From: Brevibacillus sp. SYP-B805
Lineage (GTDB): Bacteria > Bacillota > Bacilli > Brevibacillales > Brevibacillaceae
NCBI RefSeq assembly: GCF_011059135.1
Contig: NZ_JAALGD010000005.1
Coordinates: forward strand, 15,629-79,628
Direction of reading: 5' to 3'
Length of the DNA stretch: 64,000 bases
The notes beneath the pieces were generated by a model, which had not been told where the DNA came from, ran no database searches, and saw only the letters and a list, made by a program, of their open reading frames with translations. Within the stretch, counting starts at the first letter, position 1. Each line of letters starts with the position of its first letter. A program made the translations under genes and the position numbers. Below are positions 54,111 through 63,962 of the stretch, piece after piece.

Positions 54111-54132
54111 AAAAACCGCCCGATGGCGGTTT
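54109..54132 (-). terminator. Terminator of the YfbK-like gene
   Basis: On the minus strand AAACCGCC / GGCGGTTT with a four-base loop is followed by a T run. It overlaps the stop of the convergent DapB-like gene. Confidence 0.75.
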
Positions 54133-54165
54133 GGCACATGCATGCTTGTCATTCCCCGGTCATAC

Positions 54166-55719
54166 TCACTGTTTCAGCGCGATGCTGTCCTTCACCAGCC
54201 GGACGAACTCCAGCTGCTCTGCACCCGATGCGGTCGCTTCGGCCAATGCCAGCACGCTCTGCAGGGAGCCCTCCCTGGCCCAGTAGCTTCCCCGCATGAT
54301 CTCGCCATACTCCGCCACCGCTGCGAGGAACTGCAGGTCGCGCGGCATGCTCTTGCCGATCCGGATCGGTTGGGCAATCTCCTTTCCTTTTCCCGTGTCG
54401 ACGTCCTGATAACGCAGGCGCACCGTGCCCCATTCATCGTCAACCCCATCCTTCAGCTTGACTTCATACAGGGCCGTTACAGTATGTCCGGAGCCGATCT
54501 CGCCTCCATCCACCTTGTCATTGCGGAAATCTTCATCGCGCACGTCACGGTTTTCATAACCAAGGAGGCGGTAACGCTCCACTTTTTGCGGATCGAAATC
54601 AACCTGGACCTTTACGTCTTTGGCGATGGTCTGCAGGGTGCCGGTCAGCGCTTCGGCAAAGACCCGCCGGGCTTCGGAAAAGCTGTCGATGTAGGCGTAG
54701 GTGCCGTCCCCTTTGTCGGCCAGCTGTTCCATCAGCACGTCGTTGTAATTGCCCATCCCGAAACCAAAGGTGTTCAGCATGATGCCGCGTCTGGCATACT
54801 GCCCGATTACCTGCAGGATGCCCTCGGCACCGGTCTCGCCGACATTGGCCACGCCATCCGAGCAAAGGATGACGCGGTTGTTGGCTTCTTCATCAAACGC
54901 ATCCGCGGCCATCGCATAGCCGAGCCGCAGCCCTTCTTCGGCGTTGGTTGATCCTTCCGGCGCCAGGGAGTCGATGGCCTGCAGGATGTTTTCCTTGTGG
55001 CGGACGGAGGTGGGCTCGAGGAGCCTGCGCCCTTGGGAGCCGTATACGACAATGCCCACCTGATCGTCCTCGTTCAATTGGCCGACCAGCACGCGCAGGC
55101 TTTTTTTCACCAGCTCCAGCCGGTTTTCCCGCGCCATGGAACCCGACACATCGATCACGAAGACGAGGCGGGCGGGCTTTCGGTTCTCTGCGGCGATCTC
55201 CTTGCCCTTAATGCCGATGCGGAGCAGGTGATACCCCTTGCCAAACGGCGACTGCCCGCCGTCAATCTGGATGCGAAAGACATCGTTTTGGGGAGGAGGA
55301 TAGGAGGCGGGGAAATAATTGATCAGCTCTTCCACGCGGACGGCTTCCTCGGGCGGCAGCGACCCGCGGGACACATAATTGCGGACGACGGTATACGAGC
55401 CGGTATCCACATCGACGGCAAAGGTGGAGAGATGGTCCTCGTCGGTGGAAACAAACGGATTGGTGCCGTAGTGCTTGAAATACATGGCATCATACTCGGC
55501 TCCGTTGGGTGCTCTTCGCAGTCCGGCCTTGGTATTGGGAGTGGGAGCGGCAGAGGCGGAATCGTGACGAACGGTATTCATCTGCGGGCTTTCAATCGGG
55601 ACGGCCTGTTGGCTGCCGGCCTGAGGCGCGGTTGCGCGTTGCAGCGGCTGGCTGCTGCTGCACCCCGCTGCTGCCAGAACAGCCAGCATGAGCGCTGCCG
55701 GCCACACACGTTTTTGCAT
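54166..55719 (-). CDS. YfbK-like von Willebrand factor A lipoprotein
   Basis: This 517-residue protein has a signal peptide with lipobox LAAAGC (about Cys20) and a Gln/Ala-rich linker. A YfbK-type domain order follows: a von Willebrand N-terminal domain (FVSTDEDHLSTFAVDVDTGSYTVVRNYV), the vWA domain with a full metal site (DVSGSM, then STNAEEG, then SDGVANVG), and a DUF3520-like C-terminus (GSYWAREGSLQSVLALAEAT). It is anchored outside the membrane. Its partners are unknown. I chose the ATG at 55719 behind AAAAGGGGG. Confidence 0.88.
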   Translation of the reverse strand: MQKRVWPAALMLAVLAAAGCSSSQPLQRATAPQAGSQQAVPIESPQMNTVRHDSASAAPTPNTKAGLRRAPNGAEYDAMYFKHYGTNPFVSTDEDHLSTFAVDVDTGSYTVVRNYVSRGSLPPEEAVRVEELINYFPASYPPPQNDVFRIQIDGGQSPFGKGYHLLRIGIKGKEIAAENRKPARLVFVIDVSGSMARENRLELVKKSLRVLVGQLNEDDQVGIVVYGSQGRRLLEPTSVRHKENILQAIDSLAPEGSTNAEEGLRLGYAMAADAFDEEANNRVILCSDGVANVGETGAEGILQVIGQYARRGIMLNTFGFGMGNYNDVLMEQLADKGDGTYAYIDSFSEARRVFAEALTGTLQTIAKDVKVQVDFDPQKVERYRLLGYENRDVRDEDFRNDKVDGGEIGSGHTVTALYEVKLKDGVDDEWGTVRLRYQDVDTGKGKEIAQPIRIGKSMPRDLQFLAAVAEYGEIMRGSYWAREGSLQSVLALAEATASGAEQLEFVRLVKDSIALKQ

Positions 55720-55821
55720 GATGACATCCCCCTTTTTTCTTTTTTTTGACGTGGGAAAAAAAGGGAACGTTTCGCCGGGCGAGCCGGTTGGCAAAATGGC
55801 GGGCAGCCGGAAGCGCACCTG

Positions 55822-56343
55822 TTATTCGCTTGCCCCATGCTGGCGCAGCAGTTGGGCAACGTTGTGATTGCCTTTCTCGATGGCGAGGGCCAAAGCCGTT
55901 TTGCCGCCCGCCGCTTGTGCGTTGACGGGCACCCCATGTTCAATCAGCAGGCGGATAATCTCGCAGTTGTCATCATGGAACGCGGCGGTGTGCAGACAGG
56001 TATGGCCGTTGCTGTCAAAGATATCGGTCCGTGCTCCATGCTGCAAAAGCAGCCGGATGACCTCAAGATTCCGCTCGCCTGCAATGGCTGCATGCAGGGC
56101 GGTATTGGAGGGGATGTAGGCGATGGTGGAATGGGAGACGGCGTTGACGTCGGCTCCATGCTCCAATAAAGCCCGGACGGCATCGGGATGGCCGAAATGG
56201 GCGGCAAATCCCAGAGGGGTGAGCCCATCCTCATTTTCCGTATTGGCGAGCGCCGGATCGGCACTCAGCATCTCCTGGAGCCGCTGAACATCTCCTGCTT
56301 GGGCGGCCTGGAACAGGTCATGGATTTCTTGCGCTGGACGCAT
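55822..56343 (-). CDS. Ankyrin-repeat protein
   Basis: This 173-residue protein is built from about five ankyrin repeats, with typical units such as DGLTPLGFAAHFGHPDAVRALLEHGADVN and NGHTCLHTAAFHDDNCEIIRLLIEHGVPVNAQ. It has no signal peptide and is probably a cytosolic protein-binding module. GAAGGAGG precedes the ATG at 56343. It is divergent from the dehydrogenase gene and upstream of the YfbK-like gene on the same strand. Confidence 0.88.
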   Translation of the reverse strand: MRPAQEIHDLFQAAQAGDVQRLQEMLSADPALANTENEDGLTPLGFAAHFGHPDAVRALLEHGADVNAVSHSTIAYIPSNTALHAAIAGERNLEVIRLLLQHGARTDIFDSNGHTCLHTAAFHDDNCEIIRLLIEHGVPVNAQAAGGKTALALAIEKGNHNVAQLLRQHGASE

Positions 56344-56605
56344 GGTTTGCAACCTCCTTCTTCGCGGTTCCGTCAAAGTGACGCTCGGCAAAACCGCTTG
56401 CCTTCTGGTACCTATGGTAATGCAGTTGGCACCAATTGGAAATAAGGGCCAATGCATCGCTGGACAAGATGTAACATGGAAGAATGAAAAAATCTGTCCA
56501 TTTGTAAAATGGTGGGAAGAGGCCGGTATGCTATGATAATAGATGACGGAAAATTGCGTTAATTCAGGAGGGTGGGATACCCGTGAACAGGAGGAGGAAG
56601 ATGGG

Positions 56606-58126
56606 ATGAAAGGGCGGGAGTTTCTCCGTGATCTTCACACGGTGCAGCGCATGTATATTGACGGGGAGTGGGCGGCCTCTTCCACCGGCGCGATCCGGGA
56701 AGTGATCAATCCGGCCACCGGGGAGCGCATCGGGCTGGTGGCGGAAGGGAGCGTGGAGGATACTATCCGGGCGATCCAGGCGGCCCGCCGCGCATTCGAT
56801 CAGGATGGCTGGGCGGAGAGCAAGGCGCGCGAACGGGCCATGATGCTGCTGAAAATCGCGGACCTGCTGGAGCAGCGGACAGAGGAGTTCGCCTGGCTGG
56901 ACACGCTGAACAACGGCAAACCGCTGCGCGAGTCACGTTATGACATGAGCGACGCGGTCAACCAGTTCCGTTACTATGCCGGACTGGCGACCAAACCGCA
57001 CGGCCAAACCTACGACGTGCCCGATCAGATGCAGGCCATGGTGGTGCGGGAGCCGATCGGCGTCGTGGCGCAGATCATCCCCTGGAACTATCCGCTGGTC
57101 ATGGCGACGCAAAAAATCGCCCCGGCGATTGCGGCCGGCTGTACCGTGGTGATCAAACCGGCCGAACAGACGCCGCTGTCGCTGATCCGGCTGTTCGAAA
57201 TCATTGACCAGGTGGGCTTTCCGCCCGGCGTGATCAACCTGGTGCTGGGAGCGGGGGAGACGGTGGGGGCGGAGATGGCGCGCCACCCGCTGGTGGACAA
57301 AGTGGCGTTTACAGGCGGTACGGAAACCGGCATCCGCATCATGAAGGCGGCAGCGGATACGATCAAGAAGGTAAGCCTGGAGCTCGGCGGCAAATCCCCC
57401 AACATCGTGTTTGCCGACGCCGATTACGAGACGGCGGTGGATTACGCCCTGTTTGCCATTTTTGCCAACCAGGGAGAGGTTTGTTCCGCCGGATCCCGTC
57501 TGCTGCTGGAGGAAAGCCTCTATGACCGCTTCGTCCCGGAACTGGTGGAACGGGCGAAACAGATCGTCGTCGGCCCCGGCACGGACGAGGAGACGGAGAT
57601 GGGGCCGCTGATCAGTGAAGAGCATATGAACCGGGTCTTGTGGTATATCGAGGAAGGCAGGCGGGAAGGGGCCACCCTCCTGTGCGGAGGCAGGCGCTTG
57701 ACGGAAAACGGGCTGGGCAGGGGCTTCTTCGTGGAGCCGACCATCTTTACCGATACCCATCCCGGGATGAAAATCGTGCAGGAAGAGATTTTCGGCCCGG
57801 TGCTGGTGATCCAAACCTTCAAGACCGAAGAAGAGGCGGTTGCCCTGGCCAACGGGACCAAATACGGCCTGGCGGGCGGCATCTTTACCTCCGATGTGGC
57901 CAAGGCCCATCGCGTCATTCGGAAGCTGCGGGCGGGCATCACCTGGATCAACACATACCATCCGACCTTCAATGAAGCGCCGTGGGGCGGCTACAAACAG
58001 AGCGGCATCGGCCGCGAGCTGGGACCGTACGGGCTGGAGGAATACCTGGAAGTGAAGCAGATCAACGTGAACCTGAACGTGGTGCCGAGCGGCTGGTTCA
58101 AAAAGCGGAGCCCGGTCACCTCCTGA
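56606..58126 (+). CDS. Aldehyde dehydrogenase (betaine-aldehyde dehydrogenase type)
   Basis: This 506-residue NAD(P)-dependent enzyme has the signatures LELGGKSPNIVF (catalytic Glu) and NQGEVCSAGSRLLLEE (catalytic Cys). PWNYPLVMATQKIAPAIAAGCTVVIKPAEQTPLS lines the cofactor cleft. The overall sequence is of the BetB/GbsA type that makes glycine betaine, though other aldehydes are possible. No choline oxidase gene lies next to it. AGGAGGAAG precedes the ATG at 56606, and an upstream frame lacks homology. Confidence 0.92.
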   Translation: MKGREFLRDLHTVQRMYIDGEWAASSTGAIREVINPATGERIGLVAEGSVEDTIRAIQAARRAFDQDGWAESKARERAMMLLKIADLLEQRTEEFAWLDTLNNGKPLRESRYDMSDAVNQFRYYAGLATKPHGQTYDVPDQMQAMVVREPIGVVAQIIPWNYPLVMATQKIAPAIAAGCTVVIKPAEQTPLSLIRLFEIIDQVGFPPGVINLVLGAGETVGAEMARHPLVDKVAFTGGTETGIRIMKAAADTIKKVSLELGGKSPNIVFADADYETAVDYALFAIFANQGEVCSAGSRLLLEESLYDRFVPELVERAKQIVVGPGTDEETEMGPLISEEHMNRVLWYIEEGRREGATLLCGGRRLTENGLGRGFFVEPTIFTDTHPGMKIVQEEIFGPVLVIQTFKTEEEAVALANGTKYGLAGGIFTSDVAKAHRVIRKLRAGITWINTYHPTFNEAPWGGYKQSGIGRELGPYGLEEYLEVKQINVNLNVVPSGWFKKRSPVTS

Positions 58127-58193
58127 TGCTGCATGGCACGGTTCGTCAATCAACATAACAGGCTGAACTTCCCGTGGAAAAGGGGAACCGGTG

Positions 58194-58230
58194 AGCCACC
58201 TTGCCTCCGTTGAGAGCAGGGTGGCTTTTC
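58194..58230 (+). terminator. Terminator of the aldehyde dehydrogenase gene
   Basis: The stem agccaccttgc / gcagggtggct, with one mismatch, is followed by a T run. Confidence 0.8.
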
Positions 58231-58354
58231 GCGTGGCAGGCCGAAGACCGCTGATGCGGTTGCAGCAAGATTTGCTATTTTCAGCCACTCCGGAATCGTC
58301 TAGGATAGAGGGAAGAGAGAGAAAGTGGATACAGATATTGGAAGGAGAGAAAAC

Positions 58355-59128
58355 ATGTCAGCGAAAATCGTCTTTTTTGACGTTGACGGCACCCTGCTCA
58401 ATGACAACAAACAGCTGCCGGCGGATGCGAAGGAAGCGGTGCGCCTGCTGAAAGCGCAGGGCATCCGGACGGCCATCGCCACGGGACGGGCGCCCTACCA
58501 CCTGAAGGATCTGGCGGCGGAACTGGGCATTGACACCTACGTCAGCTTCAACGGTTCCTACGTGGTATGCGAAGGCAAGGTGATCTACGAAGATACGCTT
58601 AAAACGGAGACGCTGGCCGAGATTGAAGCGATGGCCGATGCCCGCTCCCATCCGCTGGTGTTTTTGAACGCGGAGGAGTTCAGCTCCAATCGCGACAACC
58701 ATCCTTATGTGCTGGACGCCTTCTCCCACTTAAAGCTTGCCATCCCTCCCTATGACCCCGACTTCTACCGGAAGAAGACGGTGCATCAGGGCTTTCTGTG
58801 CTGTCCGGAAGGCGAGGAGAAGGACTTTGTGGATACTTTTGCGGATGTCAGCTTTGTCCGCTGGCATCCGTATGCCATGGATATTCTCCCGCGCAACGGC
58901 TCCAAGGCCCGCGGCATCGAAGCGCTCCTGCACCATCTGGGCATTGCGGCTGCGGATGCGGTCGCGTTCGGCGACGGGCGCAACGACAAGGAGATGCTCG
59001 CCTTTGTCGGGATCGGCATCGCGATGGGGAACGCGCATGAAGAGTTGAAACCGTACGCCGATCTCATGACCAAGCATGTGGATGAAGGCGGGATCCGGCA
59101 TGGTCTGGAAATGATCGGCTTGTTATAA
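58355..59128 (+). CDS. Cof-type HAD hydrolase
   Basis: This 257-residue phosphatase has HAD motif I FFDVDGTLLNDN, motif II in TAIATGRAPYHL, Lys in NGSKARGIEALL and motif IV VAFGDGRNDKEMLAFVGIGIAMGNAHEELK. A C2-type cap domain lies between, which places it in the Cof/YkrA subgroup acting on sugar phosphates or nucleotides. The substrate is undetermined. The ATG at 58355 follows GGAAGGAGAG. Confidence 0.92.
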   Translation: MSAKIVFFDVDGTLLNDNKQLPADAKEAVRLLKAQGIRTAIATGRAPYHLKDLAAELGIDTYVSFNGSYVVCEGKVIYEDTLKTETLAEIEAMADARSHPLVFLNAEEFSSNRDNHPYVLDAFSHLKLAIPPYDPDFYRKKTVHQGFLCCPEGEEKDFVDTFADVSFVRWHPYAMDILPRNGSKARGIEALLHHLGIAAADAVAFGDGRNDKEMLAFVGIGIAMGNAHEELKPYADLMTKHVDEGGIRHGLEMIGLL

Positions 59129-59164
59129 GAAACGAGCATCCCGGACAAACAGGAGGGTATGGGC

Positions 59165-60409
59165 ATGAAAAAACAGGTTTGGCGGGGGATAGCGGCGCTT
59201 TGCCTGAGCGCGTCGCTCATGTTGGGGAACACGAGCGCTGCCGCCGCAGCGGCTCCCGCCAAAACATCCATTTTGCTCGACGGATTCCCTCTGCCATTTC
59301 CGGTCGAGCCCGTGATCGTGCAGGGGAGCACGCTGGTGCCGTTTCGCGCGATCGCCGAAGCGATGGGCATCCAGGTCCAGTGGAACCCGCAGGATCAATC
59401 GATTACGGCGCGCAAGGAGAGCAAGGAAGTTCGCTTGTGGCTCAATAAACCGGTGGCGCTGGTCAACGGTCAGGCGGTTTCCCTGCCGGTCAGCCCGCGG
59501 GAAGTGAACGGGAGCACGCTGATTCCGCTCAGCTTCTTCAGCAATCAGTTTGGCGCGCAGGTAAGCTGGGACGGCGCGACGAAGACGGTGTCGATCGTAA
59601 CGCCGCCGAAGCGGCTGTACAGCATGGCGTTTTATGCCATCTCGTCCTTTGCGGAAAGGGCGGCGATTCCCTCCTTTGATGCGGTGTCGTTCGGCTGGAG
59701 CCGCATTGACGGGGAGGGCAGGCTGACGCTGGCCGGCAAAGATTTTTACTGGCCGCAGCCGGCCGGAGAGGTTACTCCGGAGAAGATCGTGGCGGAGACC
59801 AGGGCCGGGGGGACGACGCCCTATCTGATGGTGTTCGCCAGCGACGGGACCGGGGAGCTGAGCAAGCTGCAGGCTGATCGGACGCTTCGGGACAAGGCGA
59901 TCGCGCAGATCGTTCAGCTTGCGCAGGAAAAGGGATTTGCCGGGATCACGCTGGATTTCGAGGGGCTTGGCCTGGACGGGGATACCGCCCAGGCGAAGCT
60001 GCAGTATACGGAATTTGTCAGCCTCCTGTCCGAACAGGCGCGGCAGTTGGGGCTGAAGCTGGCGCTGGTGCTTCATCCGCTGAACGGCGCTTATCAGGGA
60101 TATGACTACTTCACGCTGGGGGCGCTTGCGGACGAGCTGATCGTCATGGCGTACGCCTATGAAAACGAGAAGCAGCCGGAACCGCTCGCCAAGGTTAATG
60201 AAGCGATCCGGCTGGCGCTGGCGGAAGTGCCGAAAGAGAAGCTGCTCCTCGGCATCTCGATGGGCAGCGAAAACGAGCAATCTGTCGGGGCGAAGCTGGG
60301 ACTTGTCAAGCGCTACGGGCTGAAAGGGATCGCCATCTGGCGGCTCGGCCTGATCGGCCAGCCCGCTTTTGCCGAAATGAAAAAAAGCATTGCGATGAAA
60401 GGAAACTGA
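59165..60409 (+). CDS. GH18-like hydrolase with N-terminal copper-amine-oxidase-like domain
   Basis: This 414-residue secreted protein has a signal peptide (about residues 1-30). A copper amine oxidase N-terminal-type domain follows (PVEPVIVQGSTLVPFRAIAEAMGIQVQWNPQDQSITARK, about 45-145), common in spore-former envelope proteins. The rest is a GH18-like barrel with GFAGITLDFEGL carrying the catalytic Glu, and final segments DELIVMAYAY and GLKGIAIWRLG. It resembles the cortical-fragment-hydrolysing YaaH/YdhD type, so a spore or cell-wall role is likely. The ATG at 59165 lies eight bases after AGGAGG. Confidence 0.85.
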   Translation: MKKQVWRGIAALCLSASLMLGNTSAAAAAAPAKTSILLDGFPLPFPVEPVIVQGSTLVPFRAIAEAMGIQVQWNPQDQSITARKESKEVRLWLNKPVALVNGQAVSLPVSPREVNGSTLIPLSFFSNQFGAQVSWDGATKTVSIVTPPKRLYSMAFYAISSFAERAAIPSFDAVSFGWSRIDGEGRLTLAGKDFYWPQPAGEVTPEKIVAETRAGGTTPYLMVFASDGTGELSKLQADRTLRDKAIAQIVQLAQEKGFAGITLDFEGLGLDGDTAQAKLQYTEFVSLLSEQARQLGLKLALVLHPLNGAYQGYDYFTLGALADELIVMAYAYENEKQPEPLAKVNEAIRLALAEVPKEKLLLGISMGSENEQSVGAKLGLVKRYGLKGIAIWRLGLIGQPAFAEMKKSIAMKGN

Positions 60410-60446
60410 GTGTGTCCCATACCGCACTCTTACAAGGAATGAGGGA

Positions 60447-61928
60447 ATGATCTTGCAGCGTCTTACCAACACACGCATTGTCACCATCGCGGTGATGATC
60501 GCCACGTTTTTGGCGGCGATTGAAGGCACGATCGTCTCCACCGCCATGCCTACCATCGTTGGGGAACTGGGCGGGCTGACGATGATCAGTTGGGTCGTCT
60601 CCGTCTACATGCTGACGTCGGCTGTGACGTCGCCCATCTATGGCAAGCTGGCCGACCTGTTCGGCCGCAAGGTGGTGTTTGCCGTAGGCACGCTCCTGTT
60701 TCTCGCCGGCTCCATGCTGTCCGGTCTCGCCCAGACGATGGGGCAGCTGATCTGGTTCCGGGCAGTTCAGGGGATCGGGGCGGGGTCGATCACCCTTACC
60801 TACACGATTGTCGGAGATATCTATCCGTTCGAACAGCGGGGCAAAATCCAGGGCTATATGAGCGGGATCTGGGGCATTTCCGGCATCCTCGGGCCGCTGA
60901 CGGGGGGATTTCTCGTCGATTACGTATCCTGGCGGTGGATTTTTTACATGAACCTGCCGTTCGGGATTCTCTCCGTCATCCTGATCTGGCTCTATCTGCA
61001 TGAGAATCTGGAGAAAAAGCGGAAGCATGTCGACTATCCGGGGGCGCTTGCCTTCACCATCGGCATGAGCGCCCTGCTGTATGCGCTTCTCAGCGGCGGA
61101 ACGACCCATCCGTGGGGGGCGCCGCTGATGGTGGTGCTGTACGCGGCGGCCCTTGTCGGCCTGGCGCTATTCCTCTATATCCAGTGGAAATCGCCGGAGC
61201 CGATGCTGCCGCTCATTCTCTTCAAAATCCGGGCGATCACGGTCTCCAATGCGGCCGGTTTTCTGCTCTCATCCGTGCTGGTGGCGATCTCCTTCTATCT
61301 GCCGGTGTGGATTCAGGGCGTGTACGGCCAGGGGGCTACCGCATCGGGCATGACGCTCTTGCCCATGTCGATCGGCTGGCCGCTGGCGGCCTCGTTGAGC
61401 GGCAGGCTGGTGGTCAAAATCGGCGCGCGCCAAACGTCCCTGATCGGGGCCGCCACGCTGGTGATTGCGGCGGGTTGGCTGGCGACGATCAGTGTGCATA
61501 CCCCGCACTGGATGCTGTATGTCATGATGTTTCTGGTCGGCTTCGGGTTTGGCTTTACGTTCACCTCGTTTACGGTGACCACCATCTCGGCGGTGGATTG
61601 GCATCTGCGGGGGGCGGCGATGGCCTCCAGCACGTTTATTCGCGCGCTGGGGCAGACGCTGGGCATCGCCGTGTTTGGCACGCTGTTCAACCATGCGCTG
61701 ACCGGGCGGCTGCCTGCCGATCTGGCGGCGCAAGGGTTTGACATCAACAAGGTGCTGCATCCGGATGGTGCGGCGAGCCTCCCGCCGGAGACGCTCCAGG
61801 CGGTCCGCGAAGCGCTGGCCTACGGGCTGGAACGGGTATTTCTGGTGCTCGCGCTGATTGCGCTGGCGGGTTTGCTGGTCACGCTTGCGTTTCCGAAGGC
61901 GGCGGACATGCGGCAGCAGTCGCAGTGA
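60447..61928 (+). CDS. MFS drug efflux transporter (DHA2, EmrB/QacA type)
   Basis: This 493-residue membrane protein has about fourteen helices. The motifs IEGTIVSTAMPTIVGELG (D1-like), YMLTSAVTSPIYGKLADLFGRK (motif A) and RAVQGIGAGSITLTYTIVGDIYP (motif B) with GPLTGGFLVDYVSWRWIFYMNLP (motif C) are typical of DHA2. It exports toxic compounds with proton exchange. Substrates cannot be inferred. It is followed by another efflux-type gene on the same strand. Confidence 0.93.
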   Translation: MILQRLTNTRIVTIAVMIATFLAAIEGTIVSTAMPTIVGELGGLTMISWVVSVYMLTSAVTSPIYGKLADLFGRKVVFAVGTLLFLAGSMLSGLAQTMGQLIWFRAVQGIGAGSITLTYTIVGDIYPFEQRGKIQGYMSGIWGISGILGPLTGGFLVDYVSWRWIFYMNLPFGILSVILIWLYLHENLEKKRKHVDYPGALAFTIGMSALLYALLSGGTTHPWGAPLMVVLYAAALVGLALFLYIQWKSPEPMLPLILFKIRAITVSNAAGFLLSSVLVAISFYLPVWIQGVYGQGATASGMTLLPMSIGWPLAASLSGRLVVKIGARQTSLIGAATLVIAAGWLATISVHTPHWMLYVMMFLVGFGFGFTFTSFTVTTISAVDWHLRGAAMASSTFIRALGQTLGIAVFGTLFNHALTGRLPADLAAQGFDINKVLHPDGAASLPPETLQAVREALAYGLERVFLVLALIALAGLLVTLAFPKAADMRQQSQ

Positions 61929-62001
61929 GGGGCGAGGAAGCAGGAAATCGCCGGATGGGGTACATATACGGGATCGATACCACGGGAAAAGAGGGGAAGC
62001 C

Positions 62002-62979
62002 GTGCGCGCCATTCTGCTGGGGATATTGTCCGCCTTCTTTTTTACCTTTACCTTCGTGCTGAACCGGGCGATGGATCTGTCGGGAGGCAGTTGGATCTGG
62101 AGCGCCTCGCTGCGATATCTGTTCATGGTTCCCTTTCTGCTGGCCATCGTGGCTGTGCGCGGAAACCTGCGGGAACTGTTTGTCATGATGAAGGGGAATC
62201 CGGGGGCCTGGCTGGGGTGGAGCTTCGTCGGGTTTGGACTGTTTTACGGGCCGCTCTGCTTCGCAGCCGCCTACGGCCCGGGGTGGCTGATCGCCGGTAC
62301 GTGGCAGATCACCATCGTTGCCGGTTCGCTGCTGGTCCCTTTCTTCTATGAAGAGATCCGGACGGCCGAAGGGACGCGCCGGGCCAGACAGCGCATGCCG
62401 GTCAAGGGGCTGCTGATGTCGCTGATCATTCTGGTGGGAGTAGGGCTCATGCAGATGGAAGAAGCGGGGAGCCTGTCGCCGGGCGCAGCGCTCTACGGGA
62501 TTGTGCCGGTGGTAGTCGCGGCGTTTGCCTATCCGCTGGGCAACAGGAAAATGATCGCGATCGCGCAGGGGCGCCTCGATGCGTATCAGCGGCTGCTCGG
62601 CATGACCCTGGCCAGCTTGCCCTGCTGGCTGCTGCTTGCCGCGTACGGGCTGGTGACGGAGGGGCTTCCAAGCGCGGGGCAAGCGGCGCAGTCGCTGGTT
62701 GTGGCGCTAAGCTCCGGAGTGATCGCGACGGCGCTCTTTTTCAAGGCGACGGATATGACGGAGGGACATGCGCAGAAGCTTGCGGCCGTGGAAGCCACGC
62801 AGTCGGCTGAAGTGGTGTTTGCCGTGCTGCTGGAAGCGGTGTGGCTGTCGGCGCCGCTGCCATCCATACAATCGCTCGTCGGCATCCTCCTCGTCATGGC
62901 CGGGATGATCCTGCACAGCTATTTCTCACACAGCCGTGCGGGAAAGAAACCGATCAACCCTTCAGCCTCCGTCCCGTAA
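62002..62979 (+). CDS. DMT-superfamily multidrug resistance efflux transporter
   Basis: This 325-residue membrane protein belongs to the PF13536-type efflux group, with about ten helices. FTFTFVLNRAMDLSGGSWIWSASLRY near the N-terminus and LFFKATDMTEGHAQKLAAVEATQSAEVVFAVLLEA near residue 250 are family features. It starts at a GTG (62002) with GAGGGGA upstream. An upstream reading frame is unlike protein and lacks a ribosome binding site. The 3' end overlaps the convergent SDR gene by 18 bases. Confidence 0.87.
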   Translation: MRAILLGILSAFFFTFTFVLNRAMDLSGGSWIWSASLRYLFMVPFLLAIVAVRGNLRELFVMMKGNPGAWLGWSFVGFGLFYGPLCFAAAYGPGWLIAGTWQITIVAGSLLVPFFYEEIRTAEGTRRARQRMPVKGLLMSLIILVGVGLMQMEEAGSLSPGAALYGIVPVVVAAFAYPLGNRKMIAIAQGRLDAYQRLLGMTLASLPCWLLLAAYGLVTEGLPSAGQAAQSLVVALSSGVIATALFFKATDMTEGHAQKLAAVEATQSAEVVFAVLLEAVWLSAPLPSIQSLVGILLVMAGMILHSYFSHSRAGKKPINPSASVP

Positions 62980-63813
62980 TCTCAGCCGCCGCAGGATCAT
63001 CTTCTCCAGCCAACGCCAGGGCAGCAGGTTTTTGGCAAGGATCGCGACCGCGACACTTCTGCCTACCGGATAGCGCAGGCGCGGGGAAGGGTCCTTGGCT
63101 ACCTGGACGATCAGCTTGACGACCTCGTCAGGAGGGGGAGCGGTTTCCGCAATCCGGCTGACGATCCTGTTCAGCGCCGTCATCGGTGCGGCATAAGGCG
63201 ATCGGGGATTGACGGGCGCTTGCGGCCTGCTTTTTTCCCAGATCTCCGTCTTGTATGAACCGGGTTCGATCAAGGCCACATAGACGTTGCAGGGCAGCAT
63301 TTCCAGGCGCAGCGCTTCGCTGAACCCTTCCACCGCGTGTTTGGACGCCGCGTAGGGGGCCAGGCCGGGAAAAGCAAACCGACCGCTGATGCTGCTTACA
63401 TTGATGATCGTGCCCCGCCGCCGCTGCCGCATGTGAGGCAGCACCGCCCGCGTGACGGCCACCAGCCCGAAGAAATTGGTCGCAAACTGCTTCTGCCAGT
63501 CAGCCTCGGGGATCTCCTCGACAAAACCGCCGACGGCAATGCCGGCATTGTTGACCAGCACGTCAATGCGGCCGTGCCGTTCGATGGCGAAGGCAACGGC
63601 GCTGGCGATACTGTGCGAATCGGTCACGTCCAGGGAGATGATGTCGATCCTTTCGGCTACGCCGGCCTGCCTGGCCGCCTCTTCAAGCGGCCCGCGCCTT
63701 TCCGGATCGCGCATGGACGCCACCACGCGAAACCCTTCCCGGGCCAGCGCCACGCAGGCTTGCAGGCCAAATCCCGACGATGATCCGGTGACAAATGCGA
63801 CTGCGTGATGCAC
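62962..63813 (-). CDS. Short-chain dehydrogenase/reductase
   Basis: This 283-residue classical SDR has the cofactor motif TGSSSGFG, NNAGIAVGG, and the catalytic Ser (NVSSISGRFAFPG) with YAASK carrying Tyr and Lys. Its C-terminus is longer than average and basic (LPWRWLEKMILRRLRLRD). The substrate is unknown. It is transcribed divergently from a gene that begins at the window edge, with a palindrome in between. Confidence 0.9.
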   Translation of the reverse strand: MHHAVAFVTGSSSGFGLQACVALAREGFRVVASMRDPERRGPLEEAARQAGVAERIDIISLDVTDSHSIASAVAFAIERHGRIDVLVNNAGIAVGGFVEEIPEADWQKQFATNFFGLVAVTRAVLPHMRQRRRGTIINVSSISGRFAFPGLAPYAASKHAVEGFSEALRLEMLPCNVYVALIEPGSYKTEIWEKSRPQAPVNPRSPYAAPMTALNRIVSRIAETAPPPDEVVKLIVQVAKDPSPRLRYPVGRSVAVAILAKNLLPWRWLEKMILRRLRLRDGG

Positions 63814-63846
63814 CAGACACTCCTCCGATCATTCAACAATTTGGTG

Positions 63847-63868
63847 AACAATTTGCCACAAAATTGTT
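63847..63868. promoter_or_regulatory. Inverted repeat upstream of the SDR gene
   Basis: The perfect 8-bp arms aacaattt (63847-63854) and aaattgtt (63861-63868) flank gccaca. A further caatttg direct repeat lies beside it, and a TATAAT for the SDR lies upstream on the minus strand (63876-63881 region). A repressor operator is likely. Confidence 0.55.
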
Positions 63869-63887
63869 AACAGAATTATAACAAATA

Positions 63888-63901
63888 GTGATTTATATCA
63901 C
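63888..63901. promoter_or_regulatory. CRP/FNR-type palindrome
   Basis: GTGATTTATATCAC fits GTGA-N6-TCAC, the core of CRP/FNR-family sites. Its centre lies about 33 bases upstream of the expected start from the TATACT at 63915-63920. Oxygen or nitrosative control is inference. Confidence 0.5.
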
Positions 63902-63962
63902 CCCACTTTCTTTGTATACTAAAGTGTGTTGGTGATGTAGGCGGGCTTGGGGGAGCAGTGAC